Source of the DNA: Chloroflexota bacterium
GTDB taxonomy: Bacteria > Chloroflexota > Dehalococcoidia > Lucifugimonadales > JACPCL1
Length of the DNA stretch: 11,442 nt
Assembly: GCA_016210375.1 (NCBI GenBank)
Contig: JACQUH010000265.1
Coordinates: 1 to 11,442, forward strand
Direction: 5' to 3'
Shown here: piece by piece, positions 1 through 5,734 of the stretch
How positions within the stretch are numbered: the first letter of the stretch is position 1
How the letters are laid out: every line of letters begins with the position of its first letter
Notes under the pieces: model-generated
Told to the model about the DNA's origin: nothing
Seen by the model: only the letters and a program-made list of their open reading frames with translations
The model's database searches: none
Translations under genes and position numbers: made by a program

Positions 1-10
1 AACCCCTCCC

Positions 11-36
11 CAGATTCTTCGCTGCGCTCAGAATGA
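11..36. repeat. Dispersed-repeat-like short hairpin
   Basis: Just downstream of the first MFS gene stop, arms ATTCT (14-18) and AGAAT (30-34) flank a core with a further GC/GC pair around a 3-base loop. Read on the minus strand it gives a TCATTCTGAGCGCAGCGAAG-type string, which I recall as a very widely dispersed intergenic sequence in environmental bacterial genomes. That is a memory, not a search. It lacks a clear T-run on the minus strand, so I do not call it a terminator, although it sits where one would be expected for the gene ending at 66. Confidence 0.4.
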
Positions 37-65
37 CTTGTGTAACGACGTTTGGATTCGCCACA

Positions 66-1601
66 CTACCGGCTGGCCATTGCAGGCACACCCACGGCGC
101 CTGCCTCCCGGAACTGGCCCTCCCACTCGCGGAAGAAGACGTAGTAGAGGACCGCGGGCACCAGGATAAGAAGGCTGGCCGCGGTGAAGGCCGTGGAAAA
201 CCCTCCCCCAACAATCAGGATGCCTGCCATGCCAGCCCCAACGCTGCCGCCGAGGTCAAAGAAGGCGTGAGTGAACCCGGCAGTGGTGCCGCGCTCCCGG
301 GACGTGACTAGCTCCATGCCAAGCTGGTTACGCAGGGGCTGCGCCATGCTGTACATGGCTCCTCGCATGAGAAACACGACAGTGACAGCGGAGAGGGATG
401 GCACCAGCGCCATGAGCATCAGAAAGGGGATGGAGAGGCTCTGGGTGAACAGGATGCTGCGCACCTTGCCCCACCTCTGCGCGAGGATCGGCGAGAGCAA
501 GACAGCCCCCGCCCCGGCGATGGCCCCAAACCCCAGGATAGCGCCAATCTGCCCGTCGGTAGCGCCCAGGCTCTCCTGAAAGAACACGTTGAAGAAACGG
601 ATGGTGAGGCCGAAGGCGGCGCCAACCATGAGGCTCAGCAGGGTGAGCTGCATCACCGGCTTGAAGCTGGCCATCCGGGGGAAGTTCAGGAGCTCCTTGA
701 AGCTGTGGGCCAGCTCCAGGGGCCGCTCCCGCATGTAGGCCAAGGGGACCAGTGCGACGATGGTCAGGGGCAGGCCCGTCACCAGGGCCCAGCGGGCGGC
801 GGTGGGATCCAGGTTCGGTACGCCCAACAGCACCGCCCAGAGCAGAGGAAGAAGCCCGCCGGCAAAGCTGCCGGTGAACCGGGAGAACTGAAGGAAAGCG
901 GCGTTGAGGCTGAAGAGGTGCGCCCGCTCCTTGGGCTCGCTGTTGTCCATCATGAAAGGCGCTCCGGTCACCCCGTGGAATGATTCGCCCAGGCCGGCGA
1001 CGCCGGCCAGCACCAGGATGGCCGCGGGGGCCTGGGTGAACAACAGGCTGCCCTGGGCAATGACGCTGAGGGTGGTGGCGATGAAGAAGGACCGCCTGCG
1101 GCCATAGCGGTCTGCCAGGATGCCTGCCGGCAGCGCCATTAAACCGTGGCACATCATATTGACCAGCCAGAACGTGCCGATGAAGGAGAGCGAGAAGCCC
1201 GCCCGCAGCAAGTACAGGTTGAACATGACGGACCAGATCCCACCGCCCAACTCCGCCAGGATGGAGTACCCCAGGAACAGTTTGGCGTTCCGGCTGAACT
1301 GTCCCACCGCGGCGAGGTAACCGACGCCGTCAGAGCGGCTCTTGGCCGGGGCCATACCCCGCACCAGCACCGCCCTGGCACCTACGAGGCCCAGGAGGAC
1401 GCCCCCCAGAGAAACCAACCCCCACAGCAGGGGACCGCCGCCTCCCAGAGAGGTGGAAGCGCCTCCCTGGGCATGGCCTTCATCGGCAAGGGCCGTGGAC
1501 AGCATGACCAGCGCTATCGCCACGCCAATAGCCACGCCCCAGACGTAGGGCTTCCGCGCCCGTCGCGTCGCCAAGGGCCACCGACGCACTCCTGACACCA
1601 T
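66..1601 (-). CDS. MFS transporter with N-terminal extension
   Basis: A 511-residue major facilitator superfamily permease that would sit in the inner membrane and move an unknown small solute, probably as an efflux or drug/H+ type carrier. MFS motif A (GILADRYGRRR) lies at residues 160-170, in the loop after the second helix of the transporter proper, and the rest is a run of hydrophobic helices to about residue 495. Motif A normally falls near residue 60-70, so about 95 residues are extra. They comprise an Arg-rich start, a hydrophobic stretch at 21-38 ending in an A-L-A possible signal-peptidase site, a Gly/Ser-rich stretch, and another hydrophobic segment at 56-78. The start at 1601 is supported by GAGGAGGTG seven bases upstream, so the extension appears to be translated. 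The gene is divergent from the phosphoesterase gene. The substrate cannot be read from the sequence. Confidence 0.88.
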   Translation of the reverse strand: MVSGVRRWPLATRRARKPYVWGVAIGVAIALVMLSTALADEGHAQGGASTSLGGGGPLLWGLVSLGGVLLGLVGARAVLVRGMAPAKSRSDGVGYLAAVGQFSRNAKLFLGYSILAELGGGIWSVMFNLYLLRAGFSLSFIGTFWLVNMMCHGLMALPAGILADRYGRRRSFFIATTLSVIAQGSLLFTQAPAAILVLAGVAGLGESFHGVTGAPFMMDNSEPKERAHLFSLNAAFLQFSRFTGSFAGGLLPLLWAVLLGVPNLDPTAARWALVTGLPLTIVALVPLAYMRERPLELAHSFKELLNFPRMASFKPVMQLTLLSLMVGAAFGLTIRFFNVFFQESLGATDGQIGAILGFGAIAGAGAVLLSPILAQRWGKVRSILFTQSLSIPFLMLMALVPSLSAVTVVFLMRGAMYSMAQPLRNQLGMELVTSRERGTTAGFTHAFFDLGGSVGAGMAGILIVGGGFSTAFTAASLLILVPAVLYYVFFREWEGQFREAGAVGVPAMASR

Positions 1602-1639
1602 GGACGCACCTCCTCGTGGGCCTGCTAGGGAATATACCT

Positions 1640-1667
1640 ATTGTACTCCTACACTCGCTTTTGTCTA
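1640..1667 (-). promoter_or_regulatory. Probable promoter of the 66-1601 MFS gene
   Basis: On the minus strand, a -35-like TAGACA (1667-1662) is followed after 16 bases by TACAAT (1645-1640). Both match the sigma-70 consensus at five of six bases. The predicted start is near 1633, about 30 bases before the start codon. An imperfect inverted repeat TAGG-N7-CCTA (1626-1640) covers the -10 edge and predicted start point and could be an operator; this last point is speculative. Confidence 0.5.
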
Positions 1668-1840
1668 GATATGAAATCCCCGTGGCGCTGAGTCGTAAAG
1701 CCTCCGGCTCCTGGCACGGTAAGTCGCCATGCCCTCGCCACATCGTGCCGAATCTAGCGTCGGGCAGGATCTCCTTCCGAGGGGCGCCACCTAGACTCAT
1801 GGGGGCAGCCTCTTGGAGCCACACCCAGGCCATCATCCCT

Positions 1841-1869
1841 CTGTTTCACACCCGTCGCCCTGGTATAAT
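1841..1869 (+). promoter_or_regulatory. Extended -10 promoter for the phosphoesterase gene
   Basis: TGGTATAAT at 1861-1869 is a perfect extended -10 (TGn plus TATAAT). The 17-base-spaced -35 position (CTGTTT, 1841-1846) is weak, which is usual for extended -10 promoters. The predicted transcription start near 1876 gives a leader of under 30 bases before the ATG at 1904, and this supports choosing that start over the upstream in-frame ATG at 1616. Confidence 0.65.
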
Positions 1870-1903
1870 GCAGCCACCAAATCCCCCAGGAAGGCCTTCC
1901 ACC

Positions 1904-2491
1904 ATGCGCATCGCCGTCACCTCAGATACCCATGAACTTGCCGATGGTTGGGGCTTGCCGCCAGAAATGATGCACGCCTTCCGAGGCGTCGACCTCATCC
2001 TCCACTGCGGCGACCTGGAGATGCTGGGGGTGCTGGACCAGCTCCAGACCCTGGCCCCTGTCCTGGCGGTACGCGGCTACAAGGACCCCCATGAGCCTGG
2101 CGACAGGCTGGCCGAGCGGACCCGAGTGGTGGCGGTGGAAGGGGTGCGCATCGGCATGGTCCACGACCTGAGATGGCCCGGACCACCCATCCTGTACAAC
2201 GACACCCTGGAGTTCCCTCCTGGGCCTGTCCAGGAGGCGCTGATACGCAAGTTTGGCCAGCCCGTGGACATCGTCTGCTTTGGAGACGTGCACGAAGAGC
2301 TCCTGGGCTGGTATCAGGGGGTGCTGTTCGTCAACCCCGGCAGTCCCACTCATCCCGGCCTTCGCCATCCCCACGGCGACCTGGGGACCGTAGCCTACCT
2401 CAACATCAAGAACGGAGTGGCCTCCGCAGAGATCCACAAGCTGCTGCGGGGCGCTCCTTCGGGCGACGCCCGCACCCTGCGCATCATGTGA
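1904..2491 (+). CDS. YfcE-like metallophosphoesterase, altered active site
   Basis: A 195-residue calcineurin-like phosphoesterase of the small YfcE/MJ0936 type; members hydrolyse phosphodiesters with two bound metals. The fold motifs appear in order: SDTH (D8, H10), HCGD (H34, D37), a GYKD at 58-61, VHD (H87), GDVHE at 127-131 and the C-terminal VNPGSP (143-148). In the family the third motif is normally GN(C/H)D/E and the fifth GHTH, so the Asn ligand is Tyr59 and the first His of the last motif is Asp128. The frame is open back to 1616, but the ATG at 1904 begins the canonical first beta strand (MRIAVTSDTH), has CAGGAAGG about ten bases upstream, and lies just downstream of a perfect extended -10. 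The protein is probably cytosolic, and the substrate is unknown. Activity may differ from classical members because of the two substitutions. Confidence 0.85.
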   Translation: MRIAVTSDTHELADGWGLPPEMMHAFRGVDLILHCGDLEMLGVLDQLQTLAPVLAVRGYKDPHEPGDRLAERTRVVAVEGVRIGMVHDLRWPGPPILYNDTLEFPPGPVQEALIRKFGQPVDIVCFGDVHEELLGWYQGVLFVNPGSPTHPGLRHPHGDLGTVAYLNIKNGVASAEIHKLLRGAPSGDARTLRIM

Positions 2492-2501
2492 GTACGGCGG
2501 C

Positions 2502-2553
2502 AGGCCTCAGACATTTGTGGCACGGCTTTGCCGTGCCACAAATGTCTGTGCCT
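2502..2553. repeat. Long near-perfect palindrome (19-bp stem)
   Basis: Arms of 19 bases (2508-2526 and 2530-2548) are exact reverse complements around a TTT loop. The inner part reads GGCACGGCTTTGCCGTGCC. Four more pairs (AGGC 2502-2505 with GCCT 2550-2553) extend the stem past a small internal loop. It lies between the phosphoesterase stop (2491) and the DUF971 gene. There is no T-run on either side, so it is not a standard rho-independent terminator. It looks like a REP/MITE-style palindromic unit or an mRNA-stabilising or processing hairpin between two co-oriented genes. Confidence 0.85.
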
Positions 2554-2602
2554 CACAGCATAGCAGTGCCAGCAAGACAGATGGAACCCGAGGAGGAGCA
2601 TC

Positions 2603-2956
2603 GTGACCGCCCAGCGACCCCCGCCAGCTATTCCCAAGGAGGTGCGCATCGCCAAGGGAGGGGATGCCCTGGTGGTGCTGTGGCAAGATGGGCACCAGGA
2701 GGTGGTACCCTTTGCTTTCCTTCGCGGGGCTTGCCCCTGCGCAACCTGCAAGGGCAGCCACCGCCAGATAGACCTCTCCAGGGTCGTCCCCAAACCAGGC
2801 GTCTCCCTGGTAGATTACGAGACCCTGGGGCGATATGCCCTCCGTCTTCTCTGGAGCGACGCTCACCAGACAGGCATCTACACCTACACGTACCTGCGTT
2901 CTCTCTGCCGATGCCCCGAGTGCCATCCGCCGACGGAAGGGACGGCGGTCCCCTGA
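2603..2956 (+). CDS. DUF971 / GBBH-like N-terminal domain protein
   Basis: A 117-residue protein of the DUF971 family, which is the N-terminal domain of gamma-butyrobetaine hydroxylase-like proteins and also occurs alone next to Fe-S assembly or Mrp-type genes. The family signature is clear: LVVLWQDGH at 23-31, LRGACPCATC at 40-49, and YALRLLWSDAHQTGIY at 78-93 followed by LRSLCRC. Its function alone is not established; metal or Fe-S binding is plausible. Cysteines form two C-x-C-x2-C sets (C44/C46/C49 and C102/C104/C107). The start is GTG at 2603, with AGGAGG six bases upstream (2591-2596); no in-frame ATG fits better. The final nine residues after H108 are Pro/Thr-rich and look disordered. 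It follows the phosphoesterase gene across the 2502-2553 palindrome and may share its transcript. Confidence 0.88.
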   Translation: MTAQRPPPAIPKEVRIAKGGDALVVLWQDGHQEVVPFAFLRGACPCATCKGSHRQIDLSRVVPKPGVSLVDYETLGRYALRLLWSDAHQTGIYTYTYLRSLCRCPECHPPTEGTAVP

Positions 2957-3145
2957 CCATAGCTCGCTCCGCCACAGCAAGCTTGCGACGCAGCCCCTGT
3001 CCTCCGCCCCAAGGGAAGAGCACTGCCTCTGGTCGGAGCCAGGGGCGTGGTTCCTGGCCCACTAGGTAACTACCTCAAAACGCCTCTGTACTGCCCTCTG
3101 AGGGTCTTTAACTAAACAGTTGTGCCGCCGTGGTCCTGATCTCTC

Positions 3146-3190
3146 CCCCCTCGTTCCCCCTTCCCTGATAGGGAAGGGGGAACGAGGGGG
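3146..3190. repeat. Palindrome A, perfect 20-bp arms
   Basis: The left arm (3146-3165, CCCCCTCGTTCCCCCTTCCC) and right arm (3171-3190) are exact reverse complements around a TGATA loop. The tail continues TGAGGTTGAA. The design (pyrimidine-only-like arm, short loop, GAGGTTG-type tail) matches palindrome B 80 bases downstream, which points to one repeat family with diverged arms whose pairing is conserved. Confidence 0.9.
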
Positions 3191-3248
3191 TGAGGTTGAA
3201 TTGTTAATAAACTCCTGACCAGGGCAACAAACCATTTTGAGATAGTTC

Positions 3249-3299
3249 CTCCCTCTGTCGTCCCCCTCTCCCTTCAGGAGAGGGGGACGACAGAGGGAG
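3249..3299. repeat. Palindrome B, perfect 23-bp arms
   Basis: The arms 3249-3271 and 3277-3299 are exact reverse complements around a CTTCA loop. Key arm parts are CTCCCTCTGTCG then TCCCCCTCTCC. The tail GAGAGGTTGGAACC resembles the tail of palindrome A. The arm sequences differ between A and B at several positions while each remains perfectly self-complementary, as expected for a dispersed hairpin element under selection or copied by a structure-dependent process. Confidence 0.9.
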
Positions 3300-3386
3300 A
3301 GGTTGGAACCCCGCCAGAAGAACACCTAGCAGATGACCATCAGGCTGGGGTGAGGAGAGGCCGTCTTCAGATGGTCTCTAATACAG

Positions 3387-3446
3387 CGCCCCCTCTCTCC
3401 AGAGAGAAAAGGGGCGAATGAGCGGGTTGAAGGGGCAGAGCCCCTT
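3387..3446. repeat. Palindromes C and D, smaller hairpins
   Basis: C: CGCCCC (3387-3392) and CTCTCT (3393-3398) pair with AGAGAG (3401-3406) and GGGGCG (3411-3416), leaving an AAAA bulge. D: AAGGGGC (3430-3436) pairs perfectly with GCCCCTT (3440-3446) around AGA. D lies about 20 bases beyond the stop of the minus-strand small gene (3468) and could serve as its 3' end hairpin, but no T-run follows on that strand. Confidence 0.65.
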
Positions 3447-3467
3447 ATCCTTCGGCGGGGAGAACCG

Positions 3468-3650
3468 TTACGCCAGGGGCAGTAGAAGGCCCAGCGCCGT
3501 CCTGAACAGCAGGAGCCTCTGGTAGTCCTGGCGAGCCTCCTCGGCGGTGGGAGCGCCCGGAAGGTCAGTGTGCTGCACCCTGTCGCTGTACTCCTTGAAT
3601 GTGGAATTGGGGACTGAATGAACTATTGCGCTTATGACTCCGCTCAACAT
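3468..3650 (-). CDS. Small hypothetical protein, 60 residues
   Basis: An unrecognised 60-residue protein. The start chosen is the ATG at 3650, because GAAGGAAAGG sits four to five bases upstream (GAAAGGTAACATG); an ATG 30 bases earlier has no such site. The sequence has a hydrophobic-tinged N-terminus (MLSGVISAIVHSVPN), a polar middle with YSDRVQHTDLPGAPTAEEAR, and a C-terminal stretch LLLFRTALGLLLPLA that is hydrophobic but broken by Arg and Pro. I see no known motif. It is divergent from the LysR gene and shares a 156-base control region with it, so it may be a regulated target. The good ribosome site and protein-like composition support it; the short length keeps confidence moderate. Confidence 0.5.
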   Translation of the reverse strand: MLSGVISAIVHSVPNSTFKEYSDRVQHTDLPGAPTAEEARQDYQRLLLFRTALGLLLPLA

Positions 3651-3740
3651 GTTACCTTTCCTTCTTTCGCCCTGGCCCATTACCTTGGGCCTTACGGCGA
3701 ATCCTAGAGTATAGTACTAATTATTGGCGAAAAGATTCTA

Positions 3741-3773
3741 TTGCGTCAAGGGATACTGTATGATATAAATCAT
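3741..3773 (+). promoter_or_regulatory. LysR gene promoter with overlapping operator-like dyad
   Basis: TTGCGT (3741-3746), 17 bases, then TATAAA (3764-3769) preceded by TGA gives a -35 plus extended -10 for the LysR gene. The dyad ATGAT-ATAA-ATCAT (3760-3773) lies on the -10, and ATAC-T-GTAT (3753-3761) lies in the spacer. LysR-type regulators often bind such interrupted dyads next to their own divergent promoters, so autorepression is a reasonable inference. On the opposite strand TTGACG (3748-3743) could serve as a -35 for the divergent small gene. The LysR ATG at 3807 has GGAGG seven bases upstream. Confidence 0.55.
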
Positions 3774-3806
3774 TCCATGACGGGATAGTATTCTGGAGGC
3801 AAAGAC

Positions 3807-4772
3807 ATGGAACTAAGAGAGTTGCGAAGCTTCTGCGCCGCTGCCAAGCTTCGGAGCATCTCCAAAGCTGCCGAGCAGCTCGGCATCGGCCAGCCAACCA
3901 TGACCACTCATGTGAAGAAGCTGGAGGAAGAGCTGGGGATCAAGCTGTTTGACCGGGTGAAGCGTCCCATCCAGCTCACTCTGGCAGGGGCACGGCTGGC
4001 AGAGCTGGCCACCCCCCTGCTGGATGGCATTGAGAACCTGGTGACAATGACCGCCACGGCGGAGGCCCAAGGCCCCGTGAGGATCGCCTCAACCCACGAG
4101 ATCATCGCCTACGCCCTCCTGAAGGTCATCAAGGTCTTCGTCGCCCTGTACCCTCACGTCCTCATACGGATGCGGGCGGGTTCCGGGGGCGATGTCATCC
4201 AGATGGTGGAGGAGGGCGAGGCAGACTTTGGCATTATCCCCAGTCCGCACCGCCGGCTGAACCTGGACTTCCAGGGGTTGTTCCCCTACGAGCGGGTCCT
4301 CATCTTACCCCACTCCCATCCCCTGCTCCGGACACCCCTGCGCTCCATAGACCAGATAGCGGAGCAACCCCTCATTCTCCTGGGGCACGGCTCTTCCACG
4401 CGGGCAATGCTGGAGGACGCCTTCCGCCGCCGGGGCCTCTCCTACGAGGTCGTGGTAGAGGTGGACAGCCTTGACACCATCAAGCGGTGCGTGGCCCTGG
4501 GGCTGGGCATATCTGCGGGGCCACGTCTGGCCATTGAGCCTCACGACTACGACGAGCTGGGGATCATAAGCCTGGCGACCCTGTTGCCCGTGGAGCAAGC
4601 AGGTATTGTGACACTCCGAGGGAAGGCGATGCCAACGCCGGCCAGGAACTTCCTGCGGGTGGCTACCGAGATGCTGGCATCCCCCGTCACCCCGGCTCCC
4701 GCAGCAGGTCAGGCAGAAAAGGCGCCCGTAGCGCCTTTCCTGCCTGACCTGGAGGTGATAGGCAGGCGGTAA
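3807..4772 (+). CDS. LysR-family regulator, CysB-like
   Basis: A 321-residue LysR-type transcription regulator. Residues 1-60 form the winged helix-turn-helix (MELRELRSF, then SISKAAEQLGIGQPTMTTHV as the recognition region, KLEEELGIKLFDR and the wing LTLAG). A linker helix follows to about 85, and a periplasmic-binding-protein-like effector domain occupies 90-292. ASTHEIIAYALL at 94-105 resembles the TTHTQARY effector loop of CysB, and GLGISAGPRLAI at 232-243 matches the later GxGIxxxP region. CysB senses sulfur metabolites; the effector here is unknown. It probably controls itself and the divergent small gene. Residues after about 292 form an Ala/Pro-rich tail, part of which (300-315) is encoded by a 47-base palindrome. 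It converges with the LOG gene across 126 bases. Confidence 0.9.
   Translation: MELRELRSFCAAAKLRSISKAAEQLGIGQPTMTTHVKKLEEELGIKLFDRVKRPIQLTLAGARLAELATPLLDGIENLVTMTATAEAQGPVRIASTHEIIAYALLKVIKVFVALYPHVLIRMRAGSGGDVIQMVEEGEADFGIIPSPHRRLNLDFQGLFPYERVLILPHSHPLLRTPLRSIDQIAEQPLILLGHGSSTRAMLEDAFRRRGLSYEVVVEVDSLDTIKRCVALGLGISAGPRLAIEPHDYDELGIISLATLLPVEQAGIVTLRGKAMPTPARNFLRVATEMLASPVTPAPAAGQAEKAPVAPFLPDLEVIGRR
4705..4751. repeat. Palindrome inside the 3' end of the LysR gene
   Basis: Two 21-base arms (4705-4725 and 4731-4751) pair at 20 of 21 positions around CCGTA. The outer part is CAGGTCAGGCAG pairing with CTGCCTGACCTG. The hairpin is entirely within coding sequence, 21 bases before the stop, and encodes residues 300-315 of the regulator's tail. 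It could be a palindromic element captured as coding sequence, or it could work as an mRNA 3' stabilising/termination hairpin embedded in the gene. Confidence 0.85.
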
Positions 4773-4808
4773 GCCCATGCCCCTGGCGCGCCGCTGCTAT
4801 GCGCAACC

Positions 4809-4870
4809 GTAGGGGCAAGGCATGTTCGCCTCTACCATGCTCCCTGGCAGGATGATGCCGCGTCCCAGGG
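4809..4870. repeat. Degenerate GTAGGGGC repeat and second dyad between convergent genes
   Basis: GTAGGGGC (4809-4816) can pair with GCCTCTAC (4828-4835) with one G-U pair and an 11-base loop; the GTAGGGGCAAGGCATG string resembles a dispersed intergenic repeat I recall from several phyla. A second dyad, CCCTGG (4842-4847) with CCAGGG (4865-4870), has a 17-base loop. They occupy the gap between the convergent LysR and LOG genes and might terminate from both sides, but neither has a T-run. Confidence 0.35.
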
Positions 4871-4898
4871 GCGACGCTCTCTCTGTCAACGTCAGCGG

Positions 4899-5531
4899 TC
4901 AGACAACCTCCAGCAGGCCGTCCGGGTTGTGTCCTTCAATGGTCTTCAGGTAACCAGGCAGGATGCGCTGCTGGTAGATGGCCTCTAGCTCGTCCATGAG
5001 GGCCACGGGGTCCGGGTTGTAGGTGATAATGGCCTCGGTCTTTTTCTGCATGATGTCAATGATCTCCCGCAGGTGGTCGGTGACTCCTCCCGTGCGGGTG
5101 AGGGCGCCGATGACCTTGCCTTCGTCGTAGGCGATGGCGAACTCCCCCAGGGTCCCGGAGCGCCCGGCGGCGAAGACCACAACGTCGCAGCTCCGGATGT
5201 TCTCAATCTCGCGGCCCATGAGTCCGCTGCCGGTGTAGATGATGGTGTCGTAGCCTCTGGTGGGGCCGTGGTACTTGTTGACGTGCTCCGCCAGGTTCAG
5301 GGCTGGGGATATGCCTACCACGATGCCACCCGCCGCCTTGGCCCCCAGAACCGCCTCGTGAGGTATGCCCGAGGCAGCGCCCGTGACAAGCACGTAGCCC
5401 CTGCGGGCGACCTCCTCGCCCAGCTTGCGCACCCGTTGGCACACCTCCGCCGATAGCTTGCCGCCCGCGGAACCCATGACGCCCACCGTCAGGGGAGGCA
5501 GGGGGTGACGGTCTATGTGGTTGGAGTTCAT
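4899..5531 (-). CDS. LOG/TIGR00725-type Rossmann protein
   Basis: A 210-residue member of the SLOG/LOG superfamily, close to the TIGR00725 group. Lysine-decarboxylase-like LOG enzymes cleave cytokinin nucleotides, while the wider SLOG group binds nucleotides or nucleotide-derived ligands; the exact activity here is unknown. Evidence: GVMGSAGG at 17-24 (first strand and phosphate loop), VTGAASGIPHEAVLGA at 49-64, and AGRSGTLGE at 121-129, the variant of PGGxGTxxE that keeps the catalytic/binding Glu. The frame is open to 5612, but I choose the ATG at 5531: GGAAGGAG ends six bases before it, while the ATG two codons upstream would touch that site. Probably cytosolic. It is divergent from the ADH gene. 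Confidence 0.85.
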   Translation of the reverse strand: MNSNHIDRHPLPPLTVGVMGSAGGKLSAEVCQRVRKLGEEVARRGYVLVTGAASGIPHEAVLGAKAAGGIVVGISPALNLAEHVNKYHGPTRGYDTIIYTGSGLMGREIENIRSCDVVVFAAGRSGTLGEFAIAYDEGKVIGALTRTGGVTDHLREIIDIMQKKTEAIITYNPDPVALMDELEAIYQQRILPGYLKTIEGHNPDGLLEVV

Positions 5532-5580
5532 GGCCATCTCCTTCCAGGAAGCGTGCGGGCAAAATACGGGGGCAGTGATC

Positions 5581-5611
5581 CCAGGGTAGCACGCCCTGGC
5601 CCCGATGGACA
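5581..5611 (-). promoter_or_regulatory. Possible promoter/operator of the LOG gene
   Basis: On the minus strand TGCTACCCT (5591-5583) is an extended -10-like element with a weak -35 (TGTCCA, 5611-5606). An inverted repeat CCAGGG-N7-CCCTGG (5581-5586 and 5594-5599) overlaps it and could be a repressor site. Both are modest signals. Confidence 0.3.
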
Positions 5612-5685
5612 CTGAGCTGGGCCCCTGGACACGGAAGAGAGCGCTCCGGCGCGCTCCCTTCGCGCTTTTTGCCTGCCCCCAGACA

Positions 5686-5694
5686 TGCTACACT
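5686..5694 (+). promoter_or_regulatory. Extended -10 of the ADH operon promoter
   Basis: TGCTACACT (5686-5694) fits an extended -10 (TGn plus TACACT). The -35 position is poor (TTTTTG, 5666-5671). The predicted start near 5701 gives a leader of about 34 bases before the ATG at 5735. It supports starting the ADH at 5735, since the upstream in-frame ATG at 5669 would precede the promoter. Confidence 0.45.
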
Positions 5695-5734
5695 GCTGCC
5701 GACACTATGGCGCGAGCAGGGAAGGAGCACACCC

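Larger units (their letters stand above)
2957..3467. other. Gene-free island holding palindromic repeats
   Basis: About 500 bases between the DUF971 stop and the small gene at 3468. I see no convincing coding frame with a ribosome site. The first 160 bases show nothing I can name apart from a weak CCAGG/CCTGG dyad near 3039-3060. From about 3140 onward the sequence is a series of hairpins, listed separately. The open minus frame 3062-3325 exists because it runs through the C/G-rich repeat arms (Arg/Gly/Pro-rich translation). Confidence 0.7.

Noticed and set aside
328..1152. Minus-strand open frame of 274 codons inside the first MFS gene
   Set aside because: It is a shifted frame of a clear MFS gene in GC-rich DNA, with His/Arg/Pro-rich composition and no ribosome site.
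2173..3069. Plus-strand open frame of 298 codons crossing two genes
   Set aside because: It runs out of frame through the phosphoesterase end, the palindrome and the DUF971 gene; its translation is Pro/Arg/Gly-rich without motifs, while the other frames match known families.
3062..3325. Minus-strand 87-codon frame across palindromes A and B
   Set aside because: It is open only because the C/G-rich repeat arms lack stops; no start site and repeat-derived composition.
3140..3450. CRISPR array or tandem repeats
   Set aside because: The units are palindromes that differ in sequence with irregular spacing; no identical direct repeats or uniform spacers, and no cas genes are nearby.
5649..5670. 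GCGCG/CGCGC hairpin followed by TTTTT, terminator-like
   Set aside because: The stem is only 5 bp and no plus-strand gene ends upstream of it; it falls just before the ADH -10 element, so the T-run is probably promoter sequence.
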